A stretch of 64,000 nt of DNA from Clostridium sp. OS1-26. Lineage in GTDB: Bacteria; Bacillota; Clostridia; Clostridiales; Clostridiaceae. Position numbers and translations under genes: made by a program. The DNA is taken from the NCBI RefSeq assembly GCF_030915445.1, contig NZ_CP133264.1:744001-808000 (forward strand), in the 5' to 3' direction. The notes under the pieces were generated by a model. The model made no database searches. It saw only the letters and a program-made list of their open reading frames with translations, and had not been told where the DNA came from. Positions 18,573 to 27,672 of the stretch are shown here, one piece after another. Positions within the stretch are counted from its first letter, which is position 1, and the number at the start of each line of letters is the position of its first letter.

Positions 18573-19817
18573 TTATTTGTTTCTTCTATTTATTAATGCA
18601 AGTACTCTGTTCATTTCGTTGTTAACTATCATGTAGCCTTCGTCTACACCCATTCCTGGTTTTGCAAGTACTTGTTTTGCTCCACAAGCCATACCTATGT
18701 TTGTTGTAACTTCAGCAGATCTATTAGTTTCGTTGCAAGTTCCTCCACAATAAGCTCCCATGCCATGTTCTTTACAGTACATTATAGCATCAGCTATATT
18801 GTTAACTCCTCCAAGATCTGGAGTTTTGATTTGAACCATATGTCCAGCTTTATTATCTGTAAAGAATTTAACATCCTCAACAGTATTGCACCATTCATCT
18901 GCAACTAATTCAACTTTTATTCCTCTGCTATCAATTTCAGCTCTTAAATCTCTTAAAGCTTCCATTTGCTTTTGTCTGTCTTCTACGTCCATAGGTCCTT
19001 CAATTCTTAATTGGAATGGTTTAGCTGCTTCTTCTAATATTCCAATATAGTCAGCCATAGCTTTTGTATTACAGTCAAATGCCATTCCTATTGTTCCATA
19101 AACATCTATATGGAATATTGGATTATAATTTTCTGATGTTCTTAATTGAAGCACTCTATCTCTTAACCATTTTACATAGTCTAATAATTTCTCACCCTTT
19201 AATCCAAGCTTTTCTGCTACGTGGTTTATAAGTGCGTGAGGCATTACATCTGCACCTTTTATGATCATTTTGTCTGAGTTATCGTATCTATCATCACCAG
19301 ATTGTGTGAATATTGGCACTCTTTTTATTTCAGCTTCTGGATTGTATTCATTTCTTATAACTTCAGCCATAGTTATTTTTTGTGATTTTGCTACAGCATC
19401 AAGTATTGCTTGAGATACTCCGTATCTTATAGCAGTGTGTAATCTATTTCCGTTAATTTTCATGTTATCAAACTCTTCAGCAAGAGCTTTAAAGCTGTTT
19501 AATTCTCTTCCTATAAGCTTTGGTGCTATTTCCTTTTCTATTACTGGTATAAAGTCTTTTGCTAAAAATAGTGGATCTCTTCCGCCTGCTCCTGAATATT
19601 GAACAGCAGCACAATCTCCGTATGCTACTTGACCATCTTCAAGCACTAACATAACAGATATAGCTTCTCCTGCCTGTCTTACACTAGTAAAGCCATCTGT
19701 TACAGGCTCTCCTACATATGTAAATCCATCATGTTTTGCTCCTTTTTTTATTGCTCTTTGGTCATCAAAATAAAATCCAGTTTTTCCTTCTGCACAAATA
19801 ACGTCAACTATTTTCAT
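18573..19817 (-). CDS. mal: Methylaspartate ammonia-lyase
   Basis: A 414-residue enolase-superfamily enzyme that eliminates ammonia from (2S,3S)-3-methylaspartate to give mesaconate, the second step of the methylaspartate pathway of glutamate fermentation. The N-terminus MKIVDVICAEGKTGFYFDDQ and the segments YGDCAAVQYSGAGGRDPLF, EGPMDVEDR, ELVADEWCN and VQIKTPDLGGVNNI (with the catalytic lysine) match the clostridial enzyme; QSGDDRYDNSDKMI is also typical. Length equals that of the well-studied C. tetanomorphum enzyme. It follows glmE on the same strand but with a 420-base gap filled by palindromic repeats, so it may have its own promoter. Confidence 0.97.
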   Translation of the reverse strand: MKIVDVICAEGKTGFYFDDQRAIKKGAKHDGFTYVGEPVTDGFTSVRQAGEAISVMLVLEDGQVAYGDCAAVQYSGAGGRDPLFLAKDFIPVIEKEIAPKLIGRELNSFKALAEEFDNMKINGNRLHTAIRYGVSQAILDAVAKSQKITMAEVIRNEYNPEAEIKRVPIFTQSGDDRYDNSDKMIIKGADVMPHALINHVAEKLGLKGEKLLDYVKWLRDRVLQLRTSENYNPIFHIDVYGTIGMAFDCNTKAMADYIGILEEAAKPFQLRIEGPMDVEDRQKQMEALRDLRAEIDSRGIKVELVADEWCNTVEDVKFFTDNKAGHMVQIKTPDLGGVNNIADAIMYCKEHGMGAYCGGTCNETNRSAEVTTNIGMACGAKQVLAKPGMGVDEGYMIVNNEMNRVLALINRRNK

Positions 19818-19872
19818 TTTTTACACCTGTCTTTCCAATTATTTTATTTTTATGTTATAAATAAATTAATTA

Positions 19873-20099
19873 GAAAGTTAACTTATACAGAGGGATATGT
19901 TTCCAAAGCTGAAGATAGATTTAAAAACTTTGTGTTAGTCTTAGCGGAGAATTTGAGAAAACCTTAGATTATTCGATTGTCTGAGCATAGCGAGTTTATC
20001 GAAGGTTCTTAGGTCTTCTCAAATTCGAGCTTTAGACTAACTAAAAGTTTTTAACGTACTGAAGCTTGGAAGCATAGACCGGAGTATAAGTTAACTTTC
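19873..20099. repeat. 227-bp long inverted repeat (MITE-like), element A
   Basis: The ends GAAAGTTAACTTATAC and GTATAAGTTAACTTTC are a perfect 16-base inverted repeat. Inside, further arms pair almost throughout: TATGTTTCCAAAGCTGAAG with CTGAAGCTTGGAAGCATA, and TAAAAACTTTGTGTTAGTCT with AGACTAACTAAAAGTTTTTA. The centre contains CTGAGCATAGCGAGTTT. There is no open frame. The form is that of a miniature inverted-repeat element or a very long RNA hairpin inserted between glmE and mal. Confidence 0.75.
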
Positions 20100-20132
20100 A
20101 GCCTTATATTCTTATATAGATAAATGTGCTTA

Positions 20133-20200
20133 AAAGTTGACTTATTCTTGATTAAATACATTGATATACAAGGCTTCTAATGAAGGAATAAGTCAACTTT
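20133..20200. repeat. 68-bp palindromic repeat with related ends, element B
   Basis: AAAGTTGACTTATTC and GAATAAGTCAACTTT form a perfect 15-base inverted repeat around a 38-base centre. The ends resemble those of element A (AAAGTTAACTTATAC), so A and B probably belong to one family and lie in tandem between glmE and mal. Confidence 0.65.
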
Positions 20201-20239
20201 ATGGTTAAGAAATCTATATAATGTTAAAAATTAATTTTA

Positions 20240-21691
20240 TTATTCTGGTCTTCCTATAAGAACACCCTTACCTACAGCAAATATATCATCTATTGTCATT
20301 TGGAAGCTTACTTCTCTTCCTTCGAAGTTTCCTCTCTCTTGTAGCTTTTTCATGTTAAATTCTTTTAATTCATCACTTAGAGGTACATTCCCAAAGTTAA
20401 GATATCTTACAGCTCCATTGTTATCTCTTGCTGGCATCATCTGTCCTAAATTATATTTACTTGGAGCGAATGGTATATCTACTGTTCCAACTTCGAAACC
20501 TTTTACTGTTCCTATTGCTAAATCGCCATTTCCAAGTTCAAATAATTTATCCATCATACATTTAGTTTCAGCTTTAATTACAGCTATTTCTGTTTCTAAT
20601 TCTTTTGACATAGGAAGTCTTTGTCCTTGAAGCATGTTTAATGCCATTTTTGTAGCCTTTATTCCAGCTGCATTCGCTTCTTTTGTTGGTATTCCTAGTG
20701 CTTCATGAGGAGTTTTTACTATAACCTTTGTAGCTCCAGCTAAAGCTGCTGTTGCTGCTCCTGATGATATAACTCCGAAAGCTTTTGCTTCATCTTGTGG
20801 GAATCCACCCATCCACTGATGGAATACTGTTGTTACATAAACATCATTATATCCATATTGCTTTAAGTATTCATTTACTTGCTCTTCTAAAGCTCTTATT
20901 GCTGCAACGTCTTGAACTAGGTTTCCGCATTGTCCATATCCAACAGTTATGTTTTTAACTCCTTGCTCTGCTGCAAGTAAAGCTTCTATTATAGCAACTG
21001 TATTTGATGTGCTTGGTGGAACTAATGTACCTGTTAAAGGACCGAATGGTTCTCTATTTATAGATATTCCTTGCTCTTCATAATATCCAGCAAGTCTATC
21101 ACAGTACTGCCAATCTAATAAAGTCTTTTCTATAGATACACTCTTTGCATAAGGAATGTTGTAGGATATTCCACCACCTTCATTTGAAGTCCATCCTGCT
21201 GCATGGATTATCTCTGTAAGTAATCTAGCATCTGGTGTACCGTGTCTTGCTTGAAGAGGTAATTCTACTGATTCAAATACCTTTCTACATCCTTGCACTC
21301 CATGGTTAACTCCTGGGAAACCATTTAATAGTGATCTTCCTGCTGCTATACTTTCTTGAATTCCTACTTCACACTCATCGTATCTGTTTTGTCTTGTATA
21401 ACTATCTATAGTTGATGGAAGCAAATCTGCTCCACCTTCATTTTGTAGGTATGTTAAAAGTTCTATATGCTCATTTAATAAAGCAACACCTGCTCTTGGT
21501 TGAGCTAATGTAATTCCTGTTTCTTTAGCCTTCTTTAATTTAGCTGGAAAGCTTTTACTTTCAGGTATGCTCTTTAAGTATTCAACAGCTTCTTGAAGAT
21601 CTACTTCTTTACCAGTTGGCCACTGAGCTAAAACCTCTTTTCTCATATTGAAAAACTCTTCATCAGTCCATTTTTTATTTTTAAGTTCCAA
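20240..21691 (-). CDS. glmE: Glutamate mutase epsilon subunit
   Basis: A 483-residue catalytic subunit of adenosylcobalamin-dependent glutamate mutase, which interconverts L-glutamate and (2S,3S)-3-methylaspartate. [43 protein letters not shown]-like [46 protein letters not shown] and [16 protein letters not shown] match the C. tetanomorphum MutE/GlmE sequence closely. Length equals the known enzyme. The start is a TTG directly after TAGGAGGTAATCGGA. It functions as an E2S2 complex with GlmS encoded just upstream; glmL, normally between the two genes, is deleted here. Confidence 0.97.
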   Translation of the reverse strand: MELKNKKWTDEEFFNMRKEVLAQWPTGKEVDLQEAVEYLKSIPESKSFPAKLKKAKETGITLAQPRAGVALLNEHIELLTYLQNEGGADLLPSTIDSYTRQNRYDECEVGIQESIAAGRSLLNGFPGVNHGVQGCRKVFESVELPLQARHGTPDARLLTEIIHAAGWTSNEGGGISYNIPYAKSVSIEKTLLDWQYCDRLAGYYEEQGISINREPFGPLTGTLVPPSTSNTVAIIEALLAAEQGVKNITVGYGQCGNLVQDVAAIRALEEQVNEYLKQYGYNDVYVTTVFHQWMGGFPQDEAKAFGVISSGAATAALAGATKVIVKTPHEALGIPTKEANAAGIKATKMALNMLQGQRLPMSKELETEIAVIKAETKCMMDKLFELGNGDLAIGTVKGFEVGTVDIPFAPSKYNLGQMMPARDNNGAVRYLNFGNVPLSDELKEFNMKKLQERGNFEGREVSFQMTIDDIFAVGKGVLIGRPE

Positions 21692-21703
21692 TCCGATTAC
21701 CTC

Positions 21704-21790
21704 CTAATCTACATTAACCAAATATTTTTTCATTATTCTTACCGCTTTATCTGGATTCACTTCTGCTAATAACCCCATAGCAGATAAAAT
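21704..21790 (-). pseudogene. glmL: glmL remnant (last 28 codons only)
   Basis: Between glmS and glmE one reading frame encodes ILSAMGLLAEVNPDKAVRIM followed by KKYLVNVD and a stop that overlaps the glmE ribosome binding site. This resembles the C-terminus of GlmL/MutL (normally ~460 residues, an ASKHA-type protein linked to cobalamin enzyme function) and sits in exactly its place. The codon before the isoleucine is a stop and no start or ribosome binding site precedes it, so about 1.3 kb of glmL appears to have been lost. The 74 bases back to the glmS stop show no glmL N-terminus. The identification rests on my recall of the family's C-terminus. Confidence 0.75.
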
Positions 21791-21864
21791 TTATGTATCA
21801 TTATAAAGTAAATATTCTTCTAAAAGTTAGTCTTACATCGTTTTCAAGAGAGGCCTATTTAAAC

Positions 21865-22269
21865 CTAAAGCTTTAGATCTGCCTTTAAATCTCCAATTGT
21901 TATTTCTGGAGATGTTCCTGGAGCATACACTTTGTCGAATCCCATATCTTTAAACTTTTGGTGAACCTCTTCCCATTTTTGCTTTCCAACAACTAAGTTT
22001 CCACCAACATACATTAATATTCCTTTTAAACCTGCTTCATCACACTTTTCTCTTAATCCTCTACAGTCTATCTCTCCATGTCCGTATAATGATGAAACTA
22101 TTATGGCATCTGCATTAGTTTCTATTGCAGCATTTATAAAATCCTCTTGCGGAGAAAGAACTCCTATATTTACTACATTAAATCCTGCTTGTGTAAATGA
22201 ATGTTCTAATATTTTATTCCCTACAGCATGACAGTCAGATCCAATTACACCTATTACTAAAGTTTTCAT
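21865..22269 (-). CDS. glmS: Glutamate mutase sigma subunit (cobalamin-binding)
   Basis: A 134-residue B12-binding subunit. [19 protein letters not shown] holds the DxHxxG motif whose histidine replaces dimethylbenzimidazole as cobalt ligand; [11 protein letters not shown] and [15 protein letters not shown] complete the cobalamin fold. Length matches the C. cochlearium/C. tetanomorphum protein. The ATG follows TTTTAGGAGGTCTCATA. It heads a glmS-(glmL remnant)-glmE unit on the minus strand, with mal further downstream. Confidence 0.97.
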   Translation of the reverse strand: MKTLVIGVIGSDCHAVGNKILEHSFTQAGFNVVNIGVLSPQEDFINAAIETNADAIIVSSLYGHGEIDCRGLREKCDEAGLKGILMYVGGNLVVGKQKWEEVHQKFKDMGFDKVYAPGTSPEITIGDLKADLKL

Positions 22270-22974
22270 TATGAGACCTCCTAAAATTTACTTTTCATAT
22301 TTTAATTCTATATATAATATAAAGCCTTTGTTTTAGTTATAATTTAGGCTATATAAAAATCATTCTATTATCTTATATCTAAGTTGTTTTTCTAGTAACT
22401 TGTACACTTTTTGAAAATTCCATCATTTTAAAATCTCAAAAACAGAATGGACTAATAGACCAATCCATTGTTCTTTTTTTATAATAGCATAATAAAAAAT
22501 ACATATCAAATATTTTTTCAAATAATTCATTTTTCATAATTTTCAAATAACTATATGTATTTTTATTCATATTTTTCATTCAATATTCATGGTCTGAAAC
22601 TCTACTATTTCGTAACTAATTATAAAAATCTATAATTAATTACAAAATTCTATATTTATATACTAATATGCACAAGCATATTTGCTATACTGTTCAAATA
22701 AGCATTTTATAAGCCCTGCATATATTTTCATATAACCAAAAACATAACATGAATATTTCATTGCATAAAATTGCATACACTAATTTACTTATACAATTAT
22801 TTTATCTTGCTATTATATTTCATAATAATTCTTAATTGATTCTAATATTAACTGATATATATTTAGATACTTATTATTTTATAGGTCCAATTTTAAAATT
22901 GGACTCATGAGATTTTATTCGATAACTATCTGCTCTAATACTTCTCGCACTCTGTCTATCTTAAATTACATAAC
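22270..22974. other. Glm upstream region, no gene seen
   Basis: About 700 bases of very AT-rich DNA upstream of glmS. On the minus strand a hairpin (AATGGATT ... AGTCCATT followed by CTGTTTTTG, about 22440-22480) could act as an attenuator or terminator before glmS. A GTCCAATTTTAAAATTGGAC palindrome is at 22885-22904. I found no sigma-54 consensus, no T-box sequence and no cobalamin box, and no convincing open frame. Confidence 0.5.
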
Positions 22975-23036
22975 AAAAAGTGCAATACTTAAGTATATAG
23001 AGCTCTTCTATAATACAAAAGACTGCACTTTTTTAA
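22975..23036 (-). terminator. Terminator of the aminotransferase gene
   Basis: AAAAAGTGCA and TGCACTTTTTT form the base of a branched hairpin whose inner part pairs TATAGAG with CTTCTATA; read on the minus strand it ends in a T run. It lies just past the aminotransferase stop. Confidence 0.75.
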
Positions 23037-23043
23037 GTTTAAA

Positions 23044-24202
23044 TTATAAATTCTCAATAAAGTTTTCTATTCTATCGCATGCTTCTTTTAATTGTTCCAT
23101 GCTATAAGCATAGGAAATTCTCATATAACCTTCTCCACCAACACCAAAGGCCGATCCTGGTACAGCAGCAACTCCTGCTTCCTTTAAAAGTCTTTCACAA
23201 AAATCTTCACTTTTAAAATTAAATTTCTTTATGGAAGGAAACATATAAAAAGCACCCATTGGAATATTAGATTCAAATCCCATTTTGGTTAGTCTGCCAT
23301 ATAAATAGTCTCTTCTTTTTATAAATTCATTCTTCATATATTCTACATCTTCCATACAATTTTTAAGTCCTTCATATGCTCCATATTGGACAATAGAAGG
23401 TGCGCAGGATACATTGTACTGGTGAACCTTCATTATAGAGTTCATAAATTCTTCTACAGCACATACATATCCTATTCTAAGTCCTGTCATAGAAAACATT
23501 TTTGAAAATCCACCAACCACTATTACTTTATCTTTTATGTCATCGAATTGTGCTATAGAATAATATTCTTTTTCAAAATATAGTGCACTATACATCTCAT
23601 CACTTACAACAATAATCTCATTTTCACTTATTATTTTATGAAGTTTATCATTATCTTCTTTGGATAAAATAGCTCCTGTAGGATTAGACGGATAGGATAA
23701 CACCATAACTTTAGGTTTTTCTTGTGCTATTAACTTTTCTAGCTCTTCAAAATTAATTGAGAAATCTTCTTTTAAGTTATAATTTACAATATCGCCGCCT
23801 AATAGCTTTACACAACTTTCATAAGCTGGATAAGCCGGTGTTGGTACTAGAACCTTATCTGAAGGATCTATCAATGCCGCAAAAACATCCATTAACCCTT
23901 CACTACCTCCTACTGTAATACATATCTCGTTTTCATTATAATTTATATGTTGAGTTTTTAAGTAGTTAGAAATCTCTTTTCTAAGTTCTATAATACCTGC
24001 ATTTGATGTATATGTAGTTTTATTTTCATTTATTGCATTAATCATAGCTTCCTTAATTTTCTCAGGTACATTAAAATCCGGCTGACCTAAAGTTAATGAA
24101 ATTGTATTAGGATATTTAACTACTTTGTTGAAAAACTTTCTAATTCCTGAGATCTCTATACTTTGAACATTTCTGAGAAATAATACTGTTTATATCTTTC
24201 AT
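23044..24202 (-). pseudogene. PLP-dependent class I/II aminotransferase, frameshifted near its start
   Basis: The main frame (from MINAINENKTTYTSNAG, 24045) is a fold-type I aminotransferase: VTVGGSEGL-like ITVGGSEGLMDVFAALID, PTPAYPAYESC, SYPSNPTGAIL, VVSDEMYSALYF, and GGFSKMFSMTGLRIGY with the PLP lysine. The usual N-terminus is upstream in the same frame (SIEISGIRKFFNKV ... SLTLGQPDFNVPEKIKEA) but has no start codon; an ATG at 24202 with GGAAAGGGG upstream begins MKDINSIIS in another frame. A small indel near 24176-24186 would join them. As given, translation from 24202 stops after about 20 codons. Possible substrates are aspartate or aromatic amino acids; this cannot be resolved. Confidence 0.75.
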
Positions 24203-24283
24203 TTTACAACTAGCCCCTTTCCATTACTTACGTTAAATCATACCTTAATAATGTCTAGTTTAATACTTTAACAATATGATATC

Positions 24284-24420
24284 GTGAACTTACTCCACCC
24301 ATAAGGGGATGTGGCTTCCTGCTTCTTCGACCTCGTAATCTACTATCTCCACAGGCTTAACTCCGATAGTTCCTACGGTATTTATCTACAGGCTTAAGCT
24401 ACTAATATTTTTAGTTCTTT
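24284..24420 (-). ncRNA. Putative TnpB guide RNA (omega/reRNA) at the element's right end
   Basis: On the minus strand the region after the tnpB stop contains stacked hairpins: AAGCCTGTAGATAAATACCG, GGAACTATCGGAGTTAAGCC, GAAGCAGGAAGCC and a final CCACATCCCCTTATGGGTGG stem followed by AGTAAGTTCAC. This layout, overlapping the tnpB 3' end and finishing at the transposon right end, is that of the omega RNAs known for IS605-family TnpB. The exact 5' end is not visible. Confidence 0.65.
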
Positions 24421-25500
24421 CAACCCTTGTTTAAGAATATTTTTACTTGCATTGATGTCCCTATCATGTTTATTATCACACTTAGGACATACCCATTCCC
24501 TTATGTTTAAATCCTTTACTTCTGCATTTTGATAGCCACATATTGAACATAATTGACTTGAAGGGTAGAAAGTATCTATTTTATGTACAGTTCTACCATA
24601 CCATTCAGCCTTATATGTGAGTAGTCTTGTGAACTCCGACCAACTGCAATCACCTATTTTTTGTGCTAACTTTTCATTCTTCATCATGTTTTTCACATTC
24701 AAATCTTCAAGAACTATAATTTGATTTTCTTTTATAAGTCTTGAAGTTAATTTATACAAAAAGTCTATTCTTTGATTAGCAATTTTCTCATGTATTTTGG
24801 CAAGTTTAACCCTTGCTTTATGATAGTTCTTACTTCCTTTAGTTTTACTGCTTAATCTTCTTTGAGACTTTATCAACTTTTCATAAGACTTTTGAAGATA
24901 TTTAGGATTTTCTATATTTTCCTCATTAGATATAGTACAAAATGACTTTATGCCTACATCAATACCTATTGCATTAGGATTTTGAGGTAATTTTTCATTC
25001 TCAATATTACTACAACAAACTGAAACAAAACACTTATTAGAAGGCATTCTGCTTACAGTAACATTAAGTATCTTACCTTGAATTTCTCTATGCTTTTTAA
25101 ACTCTACCCAACCAATTTTAGGTAGTTTAATTTTGTTCCCCTCAATTTTGATGTTTTTATTAACCGTTTGAGTTCTATAACTTTGATTATGGTTATGTTT
25201 ACTCTTGAATTTAGGGAATCCACTGCCCTTAAAGAAATTTTTGTAGGCTTTATCTAAATCTCTCAAACTCTGTTGAAGTGATATTGCATCTATTTCTTTA
25301 AGCCACTCATATTGATTTTTAAGTTTTTTCATATCATTAGCACACTCACCATAAGACATGGATTTACCTTCACTTTTGTACAATTTTATCTTCTTATCAA
25401 GGTAGTAATTATATACAAATCTGCAAGAGCCAAAAGCCTTACTTAACATTATTTCTTGCTCTTTAGTTGGTGCTAATCTAAATTTAAAAGTCTTTTCCAC
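24394..25500 (-). CDS. tnpB: IS605-family RNA-guided nuclease TnpB
   Basis: A 368-residue protein, full length for the family. [20 protein letters not shown] is the N-terminal helix-turn-helix; the RuvC motifs are all present: [12 protein letters not shown] (Asp ~181), [12 protein letters not shown] (Glu ~265) and DRDINASKN (Asp ~346-348), so it should be catalytically competent. A zinc ribbon CSICG ... CPKCD lies between the last two. The start is GTG after GAAGGTGAGGTGATATT. TnpB nucleases use an RNA from the element's right end to cut at the donor site and help the element persist. Without tnpA, mobility would depend on a transposase from elsewhere. Confidence 0.95.
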   Translation of the reverse strand: MEKTFKFRLAPTKEQEIMLSKAFGSCRFVYNYYLDKKIKLYKSEGKSMSYGECANDMKKLKNQYEWLKEIDAISLQQSLRDLDKAYKNFFKGSGFPKFKSKHNHNQSYRTQTVNKNIKIEGNKIKLPKIGWVEFKKHREIQGKILNVTVSRMPSNKCFVSVCCSNIENEKLPQNPNAIGIDVGIKSFCTISNEENIENPKYLQKSYEKLIKSQRRLSSKTKGSKNYHKARVKLAKIHEKIANQRIDFLYKLTSRLIKENQIIVLEDLNVKNMMKNEKLAQKIGDCSWSEFTRLLTYKAEWYGRTVHKIDTFYPSSQLCSICGYQNAEVKDLNIREWVCPKCDNKHDRDINASKNILKQGLKELKILVA

Positions 25501-25857
25501 AATATCACCTCACCTTCATGTAGTTCATATAGTCATTATACAATGATATTGAAATAATTCAAAGATACATTCAGAATCAGAAGTTAGTGTAATACTAAAT
25601 TAATGGAGTATCGAATTCCCTTGGCTTAAAGCCTCTTACCTCCTCAGCCACAAGTATTCGAGGTTTTACGGGCCAAAATATAAAACTATTTTTATAAACA
25701 GACTTCTTAGTTTTGTATAGAATCTAAAAGCTCATGAAGTTATCTATTATTCTAAAGCATTTTTCGACTACTTTTTTACGAATTATGTTATAATACAAAT
25801 AATGAAGAACTTAAGAAACTATAAAAAATTTTTAACAATTGAAAGGGTGATTGCTAA

Positions 25858-26250
25858 ATGAACCTTAATGATCTTTTGAAGATTGGAGAAACACATGTTA
25901 ATGAATATATAGTCAAGCCGGAAGATACAGCAGACTTTATCGGAAACAAAAGTGTAACTATGTTATCTACACCTGTTATGATTAAATTTATGGAAACCAC
26001 AGCTACACATTCAATAATTAATAATATACCTAAAAACTATAGACCTGTTGGAACTAGAATTGATGTTAAACATATAAATCCAACTCCTGTCAATGCAAAG
26101 GTTACTGTAAAAGCAGTATTAACATCAATCGAGGGTAGAAAGCTTTGTTATGATGTAGAAGCTTTCAGCGAGGAACGTAAAATAGGCTTTGGAGTATATG
26201 AACAGCACTTAATTAACTTAGAAGATTTTTTAAGTAAAAATAGAAAATAG
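25858..26250 (+). CDS. Hotdog-fold thioesterase (FlK-like)
   Basis: A 130-residue single-domain protein resembling the fluoroacetyl-CoA thioesterase FlK and related hotdog proteins: KPEDTADFIGNKSVTMLSTP, MIKFMETTATHSI (the active-site helix with the conserved Glu-Thr) and VGTRIDVKHINPTPVNAKV are the family landmarks. It would hydrolyse an acyl-CoA thioester; the acyl group is unknown. The ATG follows GAAAGGGTGATTGCTAA. The gene is monocistronic, with a terminator overlapping its stop codon. Confidence 0.85.
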   Translation: MNLNDLLKIGETHVNEYIVKPEDTADFIGNKSVTMLSTPVMIKFMETTATHSIINNIPKNYRPVGTRIDVKHINPTPVNAKVTVKAVLTSIEGRKLCYDVEAFSEERKIGFGVYEQHLINLEDFLSKNRK

Positions 26251-26279
26251 GAACTGGACCTTCGACTTCCAATTCCTAT
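26248..26279. terminator. Bidirectional terminator
   Basis: TAGGAACTGGA / TTCCAATTCCTA hairpin around CCTTCGAC, starting at the stop codon of the thioesterase gene, between two convergent genes. Confidence 0.75.
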
Positions 26280-26296
26280 CTTTATCTATCACTATT

Positions 26297-27574
26297 TTAA
26301 ATTAATTTTTGATTCATAACATCTGTCAACCCTAAGGTTTCTATTTTACTTTCAATTTCATTTTTATCAGTAGTATATAGTTTCATATCCTGCATTCGTT
26401 TAAAATATTCTGCTCCTGCAAAAGTATATCTATTCCTTCTTCCTTTCTTTGACATCATCTTGTAATTAGCATAAGATATAATATCCCCAATAGCTGTTGT
26501 TTTTGGAAGAACTAATAGTGGCATACCTGAAAGATATCTTACAGCATTATGCCCCGCTAAGCTTCCTGTGCATATAGCTTCTGTATGCCCTACAAAAAGA
26601 CCGCTTTTCTCACCACCACAGAATAAGTTGCTTATATCTCTTACCTTCATATCATCGGTTCTTGGAGCTACGGATAAATATCTAATTGAATTGCCTTTTC
26701 CTCCTGCATAAGGATCAATATATTTTGCATTCTCTAGTCCTTTAATCTTTCTTAATTTATCCAATGGATAATAGGAAGTCATAAGCTTTACATGCCCTGT
26801 GTCAAGTAAAACCACGTTTTCAGCAAATTCTTTCAAAGCATACTGTTGACATACTTTCGCTTTTAATTTATCCATATTTATATCCTCTGGAGGAACCTTT
26901 AGAACAACTGCTCCTTTTTCATTTAACTCTTTAACCAATCCTTCATCTAAACTCTCTTTGCAGAGTTTACAAGAACCACTAAAAGCTCCGTATATATCGT
27001 CTTCCCTTTCTCCTTGAAGATCGTCCACGCCAGCCCTCATGCTTATACTTACTCTTGGGCCAAAAGCTGGACATCTTAATACACACATTGAGCAACCATT
27101 GCCATATCTCAAACAATTACCCATAGGTCCAGTTGAGCCTGTGGTTTCAATAAATACATCACCTTCATCATAAGTTCCATCTGCTAAATACAATCCTATT
27201 ATCTTATCCTCAACTTTCTTTATATCTACTACCCTAGATAGCATTTTTAATTCTATGTCTAATTCTAGTAAATATTTTTTAACAGCAGGTTCTATTTTGT
27301 TAACATCATAAAGCCAGGCATGCTTATGTCCTGGGAAATCTATATTCTTATGTCGTGTATTTTTGTCTGTTATATTAATTAAATCTCCTGCTCCAAGTGC
27401 TAAAAGCTCTTCAGCAGCAGTATACCTTCCGTTATTTCTCATTATTCCACCAACGTTACCCAGTCCTAAAAGCATATCGGTTTTTTCATAAAGTGTAACT
27501 TTAGCTCCTGCTTTTTTTGCTGTTATTGCAGCAGCACAACCAGACCATCCACCACCGATTATAATAACTTTCAT
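26297..27574 (-). CDS. FAD-dependent oxidoreductase (GidA/TrmFO-like fold)
   Basis: A 425-residue flavoprotein. The N-terminus KVIIIGGGWSGCAAAITAKKAGAKV-type segment is the FAD-binding GxGxxG motif, followed by the acidic LYEK. A cysteine-rich stretch (NGCSMCVLRCPAFGPRV near residue 160, then SCKLCKE) could hold an iron-sulfur centre. The C-terminal LFCGGEKSGLFVGHTEAICTGSLAG is the second FAD contact. The overall pattern resembles GidA/TrmFO, but the clostridial context points to a redox enzyme. It lies 98 bases after a PyrK-like electron-transfer gene on the same strand; the two probably form an NAD(P)H-linked oxidoreductase. Substrate unknown. Confidence 0.8.
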   Translation of the reverse strand: MKVIIIGGGWSGCAAAITAKKAGAKVTLYEKTDMLLGLGNVGGIMRNNGRYTAAEELLALGAGDLINITDKNTRHKNIDFPGHKHAWLYDVNKIEPAVKKYLLELDIELKMLSRVVDIKKVEDKIIGLYLADGTYDEGDVFIETTGSTGPMGNCLRYGNGCSMCVLRCPAFGPRVSISMRAGVDDLQGEREDDIYGAFSGSCKLCKESLDEGLVKELNEKGAVVLKVPPEDINMDKLKAKVCQQYALKEFAENVVLLDTGHVKLMTSYYPLDKLRKIKGLENAKYIDPYAGGKGNSIRYLSVAPRTDDMKVRDISNLFCGGEKSGLFVGHTEAICTGSLAGHNAVRYLSGMPLLVLPKTTAIGDIISYANYKMMSKKGRRNRYTFAGAEYFKRMQDMKLYTTDKNEIESKIETLGLTDVMNQKLI

Positions 27575-27672
27575 TAATAATCCTCCTTATTAATACTACC
27601 CTAAAATACCAATAGTTAGATTAAAATACATCTTATATTTCTGCAATTCATAATTTAAAGCAATTGTCAGCT

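Larger units (their letters stand above)
24284..25680 (-). mobile_element. IS200/IS605-family element (tnpB only)
   Basis: A tnpB gene with no tnpA, followed by a structured right end that stops near the GTTCAC at about 24284. The left boundary is uncertain: a hairpin-rich stretch at 25595-25680 (on the minus strand AACCTCGAATACTTGTGGCT with GAGGAGGTAAGAGGCTTTAAGCC) may be the left end. Such elements have no terminal inverted repeats. It sits between the aminotransferase gene and a thioesterase gene and breaks no recognisable gene. Confidence 0.65.

Noticed and set aside
22270..22974. Possible cobalamin riboswitch or sigma-54 promoter ahead of glmS
   Set aside because: Neither the B12-box nor a TGGCAC-N5-TTGC-type sequence was found, although the enzyme uses cobalamin and a sigma-54 regulator is nearby.
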